In this document: positions 45,386 through 53,933 of the stretch, piece after piece
Layout of the letters: each line of letters starts with the position of its first letter
How positions within the stretch are numbered: position 1 is the first letter of the stretch
Source: Rhodocyclaceae bacterium
Lineage (GTDB): Bacteria > Pseudomonadota > Gammaproteobacteria > Burkholderiales > Rhodocyclaceae
Direction of reading: 5' to 3'
Length of the DNA: 64,000 bases
Assembly (NCBI GenBank): GCA_016721505.1
Contig: JADKHX010000021.1
Span: forward strand, 146,781 to 210,780
Translations under genes and position numbers: made by a program
Notes under the pieces: generated by a model
Database searches by the model: none
Seen by the model: the letters and a program-made list of their open reading frames with translations, nothing else
Told to the model about the DNA's origin: nothing

Positions 45386-47425
45386 ATGAAAATCACCGCC
45401 ATCATCTTTTCAGCAATTGTCGCAGTGGTTCCGCTAACCTCGCTCCACGCGCAAACGACGAGTGCATTGCGCTCAGGAATTGATCTCGAATACATCGACG
45501 ATGGCGTTCGTGCACAGGATGATTTTTATCGATATTCGCAAGGGAAATGGTTAGCCAAAACCGAGATTCCAGCCGACCGTGCCGGGTGGGGAAGTTTCAA
45601 CATCGCGCAAGACAATGTCGAGCAGCAATTGCGCGCCATCATTGAGGAAGTCGCCGCTAGCGGATCTAAACCGCGCGGTTCCAATGCGCAGAAGGTCGGT
45701 GATTTTTACGCCAGCTTCATGAACGAACAACAACGCGAAGTGCTGCGTCTTGCGCCTTTGCGTGACGAGCTGGCGAATATCGCTGCGGCCAAAAATCAGC
45801 GTGACCTTACCAAATTGATGGCGCGCTATAACCGAATCGGCGTCAGCGTGCCAATAAACGTCGATATTCACCAAGACAATAAAGCCTCGACCAACTACGT
45901 GGTTGATTTCACGCAATCGGGACTTGGTCTGCCGAACCGCGACTATTTCTTGAAACTTGACGATGCTCGTCTCACTGATATTCGCAGCAAATACCAAACT
46001 CATTTGGAAAAATTGCTCACGCTGGCCGGCCAACGCGATGCCGCTACCAGCGCCGCGCAAGTTGTCGCCTTCGAAACTGCCCTGGCCAAAATTCACTGGA
46101 GCGCGGTAGAAAATCGCGATCGGATCAAGCGTTACAACAAACGTAGTCTTGCCGAACTGTCGGCCAGTACTCCAGGCTTTGACTGGCCCGGATATCTCAA
46201 AGCCAGTGGTTTGCAAGGAAAAATGAAATTCGTTATCGTCAGTCAGCCAAGCTACATGACGGGATTTGCTGCACTGTTAAAGGAAACACCGTTACCAGTG
46301 TTGAAAGCCTATTTCCAAACGCATTTGCTAGCCGCCTTCGCGCCATTCTTGTCACAAGATTTTGTCGCTGAGCGTTTCGCTTTCGCCGGCACCGTGCTCT
46401 CAGGTACCAAAGAAAATCGCACGCTGCAAAAGCGTGGTGTGGCTTTGGTGAATCAAAACCTCGGCGAAATACTAGGCAAACTGTATGTCGAGAGACACTT
46501 CCCCGCCGAACGAAAACAGCAAGTCGAAACGATGGTGAAGCACTTTCTGGCCGCGTTCAAACAAGGCATAGAAACACTCGACTGGATGACGCCCGCAACC
46601 AAGCAAAAAGCGCAATTGAAGCTGGCAAAAATGCATTACAAAATTGGCTATCCCGACAAATGGCGCGACTATTCCAAATTGGAAATCGTCGCCGGTGATT
46701 TGATCGGCAACGTTATACGCTCACGACAATTCGAGCATCAGCGCGAAATCGACAAACTTGGGCATCCGATCGACCGCGACGAATGGCACATGACACCGCA
46801 AACCGTGAATGCCTATTTCAGCCCCGAACTCAACGAAATCGTATTCCCCGCCGCGCGCTTGCAAGCACCGCTCTATGACGCCAGCGCCGACCCCGCAATC
46901 AACTACGGTGCGGTTGGAATTTCGATAGGACACGAGATTAGTCACGCCTTTGATGACCAAGGTTCCAAGTACGATGGCGATGGCAATTTGAACGATTGGT
47001 GGACCAAAGAAGATCGAGAAAAGTTTGCCGCGAAAGGTGAATTGCTGGTGGCGCAATACAACACTTACAGCCCCCTGCCTGGCTACACGCTGAATGGCGA
47101 ACTGACGCTGGGTGAAAACATTGCCGACAATGCCGGTGCGATTATGGCGATGCGGGCTTATCGTTTATCGTTGGGCGGCAAAGCGGCACCGGTCATCGAT
47201 GGCTTTACGGCTGAGCAACGCTTATTCATGGGGCTGGCGCAAGCCAGACGCGGCAAATCACGCGAACCACAGATGATTTCCCAGATCAAATCCGACCCGC
47301 ATTCGCCGCCTGAATTTCGTGTCAATGGCAGCCTGAGAAATCATCCGGATTTCTATGCGACCTTTGACATAAAGCCTGGCGACAAAATGTATTTGCCGCC
47401 CGAGCAACGCGTGGTGTTCTGGTAA
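45386..47425 (+). CDS. M13-family zinc metallopeptidase (neprilysin/PepO-like)
   Basis: 679-residue exported peptidase with signal peptide (MKITAIIFSAIVAVVPLTSLHAQ). The zinc site HExxH appears in GISIGHEISHAFDDQG, the third ligand in GENIADNAG, and NAYFSPELNEIVFPAARLQ gives the substrate-binding Asn-Ala-Tyr. Predicted to trim peptides in the periplasm. The frame starts at a TTG (45371), but the ATG at 45386 begins the signal peptide. Stands alone between the transporter operon and a CBS gene. Confidence 0.94.
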   Translation: MKITAIIFSAIVAVVPLTSLHAQTTSALRSGIDLEYIDDGVRAQDDFYRYSQGKWLAKTEIPADRAGWGSFNIAQDNVEQQLRAIIEEVAASGSKPRGSNAQKVGDFYASFMNEQQREVLRLAPLRDELANIAAAKNQRDLTKLMARYNRIGVSVPINVDIHQDNKASTNYVVDFTQSGLGLPNRDYFLKLDDARLTDIRSKYQTHLEKLLTLAGQRDAATSAAQVVAFETALAKIHWSAVENRDRIKRYNKRSLAELSASTPGFDWPGYLKASGLQGKMKFVIVSQPSYMTGFAALLKETPLPVLKAYFQTHLLAAFAPFLSQDFVAERFAFAGTVLSGTKENRTLQKRGVALVNQNLGEILGKLYVERHFPAERKQQVETMVKHFLAAFKQGIETLDWMTPATKQKAQLKLAKMHYKIGYPDKWRDYSKLEIVAGDLIGNVIRSRQFEHQREIDKLGHPIDRDEWHMTPQTVNAYFSPELNEIVFPAARLQAPLYDASADPAINYGAVGISIGHEISHAFDDQGSKYDGDGNLNDWWTKEDREKFAAKGELLVAQYNTYSPLPGYTLNGELTLGENIADNAGAIMAMRAYRLSLGGKAAPVIDGFTAEQRLFMGLAQARRGKSREPQMISQIKSDPHSPPEFRVNGSLRNHPDFYATFDIKPGDKMYLPPEQRVVFW

Positions 47426-47435
47426 AAATTTGGCG

Positions 47436-47861
47436 TTATTCGCGCATCGCTACTCGTCGATTGGTTTCAGCGACAAACTCCTCTAAATCGGGATCCATCG
47501 CATTTCGCGCTGAGATTATTCCCATTAGTTTGCCGTCATCAACTACGGGCAAATGACGGAAATGATTTTCTTGCATGATGATCAATGCATGCCCGTAGCT
47601 TTTTTCTGACGCTACGGTGCGCGGGTGCCGGGTCATGACGTCAGCTATTTGAATTTCCTTCGGATCCAAGCCCTTGGCCACCACGCGGCACATGAGATCA
47701 CGTTCGGTGAATATTCCAAGCAACTCCCCCTGCTCAACCACCATCACTGCGCCAACATGCCTCGCTGCCATCTGCACTGCGGCATCGACTACCGAGGTTG
47801 CCGGGGGAAGCAGCAACGCGCTCTCGGTTTGCATGATATTTTTAACTGGCACATTCAACAT
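47436..47861 (-). CDS. CBS-domain pair protein, second copy
   Basis: 141-residue protein with two CBS domains, IMQTESALLLPPATSVVDAAV and ADVMTRHPRTVASEKSYGHAL, of the same type as that at 3820-4251. A GGGAGA site lies near the start codon. Converges with the M13 peptidase, 10 bp away. Confidence 0.92.
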   Translation of the reverse strand: MLNVPVKNIMQTESALLLPPATSVVDAAVQMAARHVGAVMVVEQGELLGIFTERDLMCRVVAKGLDPKEIQIADVMTRHPRTVASEKSYGHALIIMQENHFRHLPVVDDGKLMGIISARNAMDPDLEEFVAETNRRVAMRE

Positions 47862-48160
47862 CGCCTATCTCCCATCCGATTCAGACTAGCGAACAAATGC
47901 ATCGCGAGATTTGATCTAGGGCAAATTTGGTCGTATTAGCTGAGACGACGGAAGCGACGGTGTGTCTTCGGTGACAGCGTTAATGCCGACGTCCCAACCA
48001 TGACCTTCTAGGGTGTTTTCTGGTCGCTGCAGTGATGCTTATGTCCTTGAAACTGCCAGGTAAATCGAGCGTCAGCTGACACACCCAGTCGCAGTGCGGA
48101 TTTAGCGACACCAGCTGCTTAGCGAGTTCATCGGTCTGAAGATTCCGCGCTGCGCAAGCC
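47862..48160. other. Gene-free spacer
   Basis: 299 bp between the CBS gene and the end of the EAL-domain gene. A minus-strand frame of 62 codons at 47980-48168 has no ribosome site or family resemblance that I can see. I report no feature. Confidence 0.5.
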
Positions 48161-50713
48161 CTACGCAACTTCGGTCAGTGGTTCCCCAACAAAAGGCGTA
48201 TTGGCGAGCACCCATTGGTCGAATTCGACCACCGGCATAGCCTTGGCGACCACCCAACCTTGCAAGTAATCGCAGCCGAGGCTTTGTAGCAAATTCCATT
48301 CGTCCATCGTCGCGGCGCCTTCGGCTACTACCGAAAGACCCAATCGATGACCCAAGCCAATGATCGAATCGAGTAAGGCTTCGGCATCGGTGCCGGGCCT
48401 TGTCCCGGCGACAAAGGCACGATCTATCTTGAGTTCCGCAATCGGCATTTTCTGCAGATAAGCGAGCGACGAGTAGCCGGTGCCAAAATCATCAACTGAC
48501 AAACTAAAACCTTCGTCATTAAGTGCGCGCATCACATCGAGCATCACCGTCGGGTCGTCCATAACCACGCTCTCTGTGATTTCCAGCCGCAGGTCCGATG
48601 CTAGCGCACCGGTAGCCAAGAGCAGCTCACGCATTTCCTCGACAAATGAGGAATCGCGCAAATCGTGCACCGACAAATTCACTGATATTTGTAGTGATTG
48701 CCCCAAGTCACGCCGTACGCGAGTCAAACGCATGGCTTCCTTGATGACCCAGCGCGTCAAGTGTCCAACGGTTCCAGTTCGCTCGGCAAACGGGATGAAT
48801 TCATCCGGCGCGACCAGGCCGCGCTCTGGATGTTGCCAACGCACTAAAGCTTCGGCGCTATTGACGTTGCCATCAGCCATACAAACTTTTGGCTGAAGAT
48901 AAAGTCGCAATTGGTTTTCAACAATCGCGCGACGCAAGGCCGAGAGCAGCGAGAGGTCGTTGCGGTGACCGGATTCCATGTCGTCGCTGTATTGAGTCCA
49001 GCGTGTGTAGTTGCGCCGCCCGGCATGCAAGGCAATTTCAGCGTTGCGCATTCGCCGCGCCATGTCGTCACCGGGACGCGCCGCCACCACGCCAACCGAA
49101 AGCGTGACGTCGACTGACTGGCCGCTGATCGTGAGTGGTTCACTAAACGCCAGCGCGATTGAACGCCGCAGCGCATCAAGCTCGCTCAATTGTCGGCTGA
49201 TTAGACAAAATTGATTGGCATGCAATCGACCGACGATGGTGTTGGGCAATGCCGCCAAACGTTTCCCAGTTTCGCGCAATACCGCATCGCCAAACGAAAA
49301 GCCGAGCGCATCGTTAATCGCCTTGAAGCGGTCAATGTTTAGCACCAACACCAATGGCTCGATGTCCTGTGTCAGCCAGAAATCTCCTTCACGACGCAGA
49401 CTTTCTCGGTTGGCAAGCCCGGTCAGATGATCTGTATAAGCGCGTCGTCGTTCCAGGCTGGCGCGCGCCGCTTCGGCCGCTTGAGTGCGACGTCGGGCAG
49501 CTTCACGTTCACGCTTGAGGATGTTGACCCGCTCGGCCAGCGCCTGTGAAAACAGCACCGCCTCCCACGCGCCGGCAATGATGAAAAAAGACAACACGAC
49601 GGAATCTACCGGCAGCAACGACTGTGATGAGGCGATTAAAAAACTGACGCCCAGCAATACCGGGCCGAAGCCAATCAGGTAGTAAATCGCCGACAACGAG
49701 CGCTGCCACGCTCGATACACGGCTAAGCCAAGCACCAATGGAAACCAAACGACCGGCAATGCCAAGCCAACGGTAGGCGCGAACTCCCGATACCCGGTCA
49801 AGACAGCGAGTGTCGTTAGGAGGTAAATGGCAGTAATGGTATTCAGTGTGCGACGAACCCAATGGTTGATATCCGGGCCATCAAGCAGCACTTGCGTAAA
49901 TAAAATGCCGCAGACTGACCAAAATATGCCGATGAGTGGCGTCCGTGATGGGAATGTCTCTATCCATTCAGGCCATAGCCCATAGCTACCAAAACCCAGC
50001 AAATTGGTGGCCAGCAGAACGTAGCTGAACACGACCATGAAATACAGCAGGAATATGCCGTCGCGCAGACGAACAAACAACAACAGGTTGTAGAGCGCCA
50101 AACCAAGCATCACGCCAAGACAAAGGCCATAGCCCAAATACTCGAGTAGTGCCCGCTTGGCCCAATGTTCAAATTGCCATATACGCATCGGCACCATATG
50201 CAAACCGGTGGTTCTGAGGGTACGGAAATAAAACCTGACCGGGCGCTCATCAGGCAAATTGATAGCGTAAAGGTATTTGTTGTAGGGAAAGGGTCTGGAC
50301 GAAAACGGCATGGTCTCGCCGGATATTTGCGTGTCGAACCCGCCTTTGCCATCCGGCGCTGAAAACTGTACTTCTTCCGCATTGAGGACGCCGTACTCCA
50401 ACCGCCAATCGCTAGGTGCGTTCGCACCGCGTTGCAAGGTAACACGCAGCCATATCGGATTTGACTGGATGCCTAACCCCATCACACCATGGGTGGGAAT
50501 GAACTTGCCGTTGCGCGCGACCTGCTCAACGCTCAAATTGTTGGTTTGATCAACCAGATATTCCAGATTGGCATTGAGGTAACTACCACTACTATTTGGC
50601 GTGACCACTACTGGCGCAGTGTCTGCACGAGAAGCTCCCGAAAGCACTAGGCTCACCACCATGGCTGCCGAGCAAATGCCTTGCCATCCAATGCTTCGGT
50701 TCTTGCGGTTCAT
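48161..50713 (-). CDS. Membrane EAL-domain cyclic-di-GMP protein with 7TMR-DISM and degenerate GGDEF
   Basis: 850-residue signalling protein. It has a signal peptide, a 7TMR-DISM extracellular domain (about 40-175), seven helices (about 180-385), a coiled linker, a GGDEF-type domain and a C-terminal EAL domain. The GGDEF signature is replaced by HANQF (in VGRLHANQF), so cyclase activity is unlikely. The EAL domain looks complete: SAEALVRW, EITESVVMDD, DDFGTGYSSLAYLQK and VVAEGA. It is therefore predicted to be a c-di-GMP phosphodiesterase, with the degenerate GGDEF perhaps binding GTP. Start at 50713 was chosen over the frame end at 50800 because it begins the signal peptide. The N-terminal plan resembles the kinase at 31400-33838. 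Confidence 0.9.
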   Translation of the reverse strand: MNRKNRSIGWQGICSAAMVVSLVLSGASRADTAPVVVTPNSSGSYLNANLEYLVDQTNNLSVEQVARNGKFIPTHGVMGLGIQSNPIWLRVTLQRGANAPSDWRLEYGVLNAEEVQFSAPDGKGGFDTQISGETMPFSSRPFPYNKYLYAINLPDERPVRFYFRTLRTTGLHMVPMRIWQFEHWAKRALLEYLGYGLCLGVMLGLALYNLLLFVRLRDGIFLLYFMVVFSYVLLATNLLGFGSYGLWPEWIETFPSRTPLIGIFWSVCGILFTQVLLDGPDINHWVRRTLNTITAIYLLTTLAVLTGYREFAPTVGLALPVVWFPLVLGLAVYRAWQRSLSAIYYLIGFGPVLLGVSFLIASSQSLLPVDSVVLSFFIIAGAWEAVLFSQALAERVNILKREREAARRRTQAAEAARASLERRRAYTDHLTGLANRESLRREGDFWLTQDIEPLVLVLNIDRFKAINDALGFSFGDAVLRETGKRLAALPNTIVGRLHANQFCLISRQLSELDALRRSIALAFSEPLTISGQSVDVTLSVGVVAARPGDDMARRMRNAEIALHAGRRNYTRWTQYSDDMESGHRNDLSLLSALRRAIVENQLRLYLQPKVCMADGNVNSAEALVRWQHPERGLVAPDEFIPFAERTGTVGHLTRWVIKEAMRLTRVRRDLGQSLQISVNLSVHDLRDSSFVEEMRELLLATGALASDLRLEITESVVMDDPTVMLDVMRALNDEGFSLSVDDFGTGYSSLAYLQKMPIAELKIDRAFVAGTRPGTDAEALLDSIIGLGHRLGLSVVAEGAATMDEWNLLQSLGCDYLQGWVVAKAMPVVEFDQWVLANTPFVGEPLTEVA

Positions 50714-50924
50714 CTTGCCAACATTACTCCATTTTTCAGGATCTCGACAATGCCCACGATACCAAGAATCACGCGCGACTGAACTCCTACTATTCAACAT
50801 TCAACAACAGAACATCCAGACAATTCTGTGCAAACAATTTTTACATGGCTTTATCCCCTTGCCATCGGAGTAAATTCTGCCTGTCCTCATGCTCGAATCA
50901 GAATAAGCCATCAAGGAGAAGAAC

Positions 50925-52451
50925 ATGCATTCCAAATTGAGCACAATCTGTCTAACCCTCCTGCTCTGTCTTTTTGCCAGCGTCAGTTTTGGCCAGACAA
51001 GCAAACGCCCGAATATTCTGATCATTATGGGCGACGATATTGGTGCCTGGAACATCAGCACCTACCATCAAGGCATGTCCGGTGGCACCACGCCGAACAT
51101 CGACCGCATCGCCAATGAAGGCATCAAATTCATGCATTACTACGGCGAACAAAGCTGCACCGCAGGTCGTGCGGCGTTGATTACCGGCCAGCATCCTTTC
51201 CGCACCGGCCTTTTAACCGTTGGCTTGCCGGGAGCCAAAGTCGGCTTGCAAAAAGAAGACCCAACGATTGCCGAATTGCTCAAACCGCTGGGCTATGTCT
51301 CCGGCCAATTCGGCAAAAATCACTTGGGCGACCGCGACGAATTTCTGCCCAACAATCACGGCTTCGATGAGTTCTTCGGCAACTTGTATCACTTGAATGC
51401 GGAAGAAGAACCGGAAGATTTGGATTATCCGAAAGACCCCAGTTTCCGCAAGAAATTCGGCCCACGTGGAGTGCTTGATTGCACTGCCGACGGTGGCTGC
51501 AAAGACACCGGCCCGATGACCCGCAAACGGATGGAAACCGCCGACGACGAATTCGTTGGTCGCTCCTTGCAGTTCATCGAAAAGACCGTCAAGCAAGGCA
51601 AGCCCTTCTTCACTTGGGTGAACACCAGTCGCATGCATGTGTGGACCCGCCTTTCACCAAAATGGGAAGGCAAGACCGGTTACGGTCTATACGCCGACGG
51701 TATGGCCGAGCACGATAACGATGTCGGTCTGCTGCTAAAGAAACTCGACGATCTGAAAATCGCCGACAACACCATCGTCATCTACACCTCGGACAACGGC
51801 GCACAAACTTTCTCGTGGCCGGATGGCGGCACCATCCCCTGGCACGGCTCCAAAGGCACGACTTGGGAAGGCGGCTTTCGCGTTCCGGCGATGGTGCGCT
51901 GGCCGGGCAAAGTCAAAGCCGGCGGCATAGAAACCGGCATTTGGTCGCATATGGATTGGGCGCCGACGCTGCTTGCCGCGGCTGGCGTGCCAGACGTCAA
52001 AGAGCAACTGCTCAAGGGTTACGCAGTCGGCGACAAGTCATTCAAAGTACATTTGGACGGCTACAACCAACTTGACAATCTAATGGGCAAAGCGCCCAGC
52101 CATCGTGAAGAAATTTTTTACTTCAGTGACCAAAGCACGCTCAACGCGGTGCGTTGGAATGATTGGAAAATTCACTTCACCATCATGGAAGATTGGGTCA
52201 ATGGAAAATCCAGCAAAGGCTGGCCGAAGGTAGTCAATCTGAAATCCGATCCCTTCGAGCGCGCGATTGATGAATCGCCGATGTACTTTCGCTGGTACGG
52301 CGACAAGCTGTGGCTTTTCGTGCCAATCCAACAGCGCGTTGGTGCATTCGTCGCCTCCTTCAAAGAGTTCCCAATGCGTCAGCCTTCGGCCTCGTTCAGT
52401 CTGGATTCGATCACCCAGATGCTGAGTCGCGCGGCAGCTGCGGGAAAATAG
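50925..52451 (+). CDS. Secreted type I sulfatase (arylsulfatase), copy 2
   Basis: 508-residue sulfatase, paralogue of 27315-28841. Signal peptide MHSKLSTICLTLLLCLFASVS differs strongly from copy 1, but mature residues agree except at about four places: S for N near residue 26, I for M in GIKFM, F for Y in DEFLPNNHG and S for N in PSFRKKF. The formylglycine motif is CTAGR. Start has AAGGAGA upstream. Because N-termini and flanks differ while mature parts are almost the same, the copies were probably homogenised by gene conversion or duplicated recently from a common core. Confidence 0.93.
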   Translation: MHSKLSTICLTLLLCLFASVSFGQTSKRPNILIIMGDDIGAWNISTYHQGMSGGTTPNIDRIANEGIKFMHYYGEQSCTAGRAALITGQHPFRTGLLTVGLPGAKVGLQKEDPTIAELLKPLGYVSGQFGKNHLGDRDEFLPNNHGFDEFFGNLYHLNAEEEPEDLDYPKDPSFRKKFGPRGVLDCTADGGCKDTGPMTRKRMETADDEFVGRSLQFIEKTVKQGKPFFTWVNTSRMHVWTRLSPKWEGKTGYGLYADGMAEHDNDVGLLLKKLDDLKIADNTIVIYTSDNGAQTFSWPDGGTIPWHGSKGTTWEGGFRVPAMVRWPGKVKAGGIETGIWSHMDWAPTLLAAAGVPDVKEQLLKGYAVGDKSFKVHLDGYNQLDNLMGKAPSHREEIFYFSDQSTLNAVRWNDWKIHFTIMEDWVNGKSSKGWPKVVNLKSDPFERAIDESPMYFRWYGDKLWLFVPIQQRVGAFVASFKEFPMRQPSASFSLDSITQMLSRAAAAGK

Positions 52452-52490
52452 TCAGGGCGGTGTCACGCATTAATACGGTATAAAAACAAA

Positions 52491-52514
52491 CGCTCCCTCG
52501 CTTTCGAGGGAGCG
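52491..52514. terminator. Perfect 10-bp hairpin after sulfatase 2
   Basis: CGCTCCCTCG-CTTT-CGAGGGAGCG. The A-rich run before it reads as a T-rich run on the minus strand, so it looks most like an intrinsic terminator for minus-strand transcripts; on the plus strand it may protect the sulfatase mRNA end. Confidence 0.6.
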
Positions 52515-52639
52515 CAGGGCGATGACAGATTAGCTGCAGCGGATTGGATCCAGACTTTTGTGCGCCGCCAAGTGTGAATCTGCCCAATCGGCATTATCCT
52601 TGCCACTTCTGGACATTCTCATTTCAGGTGCAAGCAATC

Positions 52640-53704
52640 ATGCAAATTTCTCCAATAGACGCATTCGCTGCCTTGCGTGATCGCCTGTTGGCCAATGTCA
52701 TCGGACAAAGTGTTTTGGTCGACCGCTTGCTGATTGGCCTGCTCGCCAACGGACATTTGCTGGTTGAAGGTTTGCCTGGCCTTGCCAAAACACGCGCGGT
52801 CAAATCGCTGGCGCGCGAACTCGATGGCAAGTTATCGCGTGTGCAATTCACGCCGGATTTATTGCCATCGGATATCACCGGCGCGGAGATTTATCATCAG
52901 GAAGATGGTCGCGGTATGTTTCGTTTTGAACCCGGCCCGATCTTTGCGAATCTGGTGCTGGCCGATGAAATCAATCGTGCGCCAGCCAAAGTGCAGGCCG
53001 CACTGCTTGAAGCTATGGAGGAGCGTCAAGTCACCGTGGCCGGAACTACGCATTTGTTGCCGGAAATTTTTCTGGTGATGGCAACGCAAAACCCGATTGA
53101 GCAGGAGGGCACTTATCCGCTACCCGAAGCGCAGATGGATAGGTTTTTGATGCATGTGAAAGTCGACTATCCGACTCATGCGGCCGAGATCGATATTGTG
53201 CGACTGGTACGTAGTGAGGAAGCTGGTAACTCGTCAGTTGGTGCTGGGCGTAGCGGGGAATTCGCGGCGCACTGCGCCGTGCCCGTGCAGCCGGATGGCT
53301 GTGCAAAGCCATCCGTGCAGATCACGCCGTCGTTAGCGCAAACCATGCCACAGAGCGAAGTCTTGGCGGCCCGCGATGCAGTCAGAAAGATTCATGTCGC
53401 GCCAGCAATTGATAGCTACATCGTCACGCTCGTCCAAGCCACGCGCAATGCAAAAAGTTACTCTGCCGAACTCGCCACTTGGATTGAGTTCGGCGCCAGC
53501 CCGCGCGGCGCGCTCGGTCTCGACAAGTGTGCTCGCGCGCATGCCTGGTTAGCGGGTCGCGACCATGTCACACCTGATGACGTGCAAGCGATCGCGCACG
53601 ACGTGCTGCGCCACCGTCTGGTGTTGAGCTATGAGGCCAGCGCTGCAGGCATCACTGCGGATCGCGTGATCGATGAGGTACTGAAACACGTCGCGGTGGT
53701 TTGA
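52640..53704 (+). CDS. MoxR-type AAA ATPase with an in-frame repeat-derived insert
   Basis: 354-residue AAA ATPase that opens the Bat-type operon, thought to act as a chaperone with VWA proteins. Walker A is EGLPGLAKT (43-51), Walker B LVLADEIN with Asp109-Glu110, then MATQNPIEQEGTYPLPEAQMDRF (sensor 1 and arginine finger). Relatives are about 320 residues; this one has an added stretch at about 194-231 (GNSSVGAGRSGEF and on), encoded by a REP-like palindrome and hairpin at 53232-53331. It lies before VLAARDAVRKIHVAPA, on the lid side, and keeps the frame. Start chosen at 52640; the frame is open to 52544. Confidence 0.9.
   Translation: MQISPIDAFAALRDRLLANVIGQSVLVDRLLIGLLANGHLLVEGLPGLAKTRAVKSLARELDGKLSRVQFTPDLLPSDITGAEIYHQEDGRGMFRFEPGPIFANLVLADEINRAPAKVQAALLEAMEERQVTVAGTTHLLPEIFLVMATQNPIEQEGTYPLPEAQMDRFLMHVKVDYPTHAAEIDIVRLVRSEEAGNSSVGAGRSGEFAAHCAVPVQPDGCAKPSVQITPSLAQTMPQSEVLAARDAVRKIHVAPAIDSYIVTLVQATRNAKSYSAELATWIEFGASPRGALGLDKCARAHAWLAGRDHVTPDDVQAIAHDVLRHRLVLSYEASAAGITADRVIDEVLKHVAVV
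53232..53331 (-). repeat. Composite REP-like element inside the MoxR gene
   Basis: Starts with CGTCAGTTGGTGCTGGGCG (53232-53250), then TTCGCGGCGC...TGCGCCG and a GGATGGCTGTGC / GCCATCC hairpin to about 53331. The hairpin part matches the central block of the upstream element (TTCGCGGCGCATGCGCCG). The order palindrome-then-hairpin is the same as in the hydrolase gene at 4766-4857. Confidence 0.75.
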
Positions 53705-53705
53705 A

Positions 53706-53933
53706 ATATTTCATGCAGTGGATGCTCGCACCTTAAGCAATGAACCAACGCAAAAGCAAAAATAGTCGCCCCCACTCCCCGTCCCTCGCCCGGGGTGGAG
53801 CAGGGGTTTCGTGGCGCATGCGCCACGCCTGCGGAACGGCACAGGCATGCCGGCCTTTGCGCGCCCTGCAAGGGAGGGTGACTATCAGCTCGCTTCGCTC
53901 GTCTATCACGCGTCGCTCCGAACTGGCTATTTC
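53706..53933 (+). repeat. Upstream repeat element, copy B (core inverted)
   Basis: Sits directly before the DUF58 start codon. Read on the minus strand its outer parts match copy A: GTGAT, CGAGCGAAGCGAGC, GTCACCCTC at one end and GGGGAGTGGGGGCGA plus a T-rich tail at the other. The central block with GGCGCATGCGCC and the second hairpin runs in the opposite direction relative to these ends. An open frame through it is not a gene. Confidence 0.75.

Noticed and set aside
27315..52451. Sulfatase copies as ends of a composite transposon
   Set aside because: No terminal inverted repeats or transposase are associated with them, and the 23 kb between holds ordinary conserved operons.
53811..53933. 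Upstream extension of the DUF58 frame
   Set aside because: It translates the repeat element, with no ribosome site and no resemblance to the family N-terminus.
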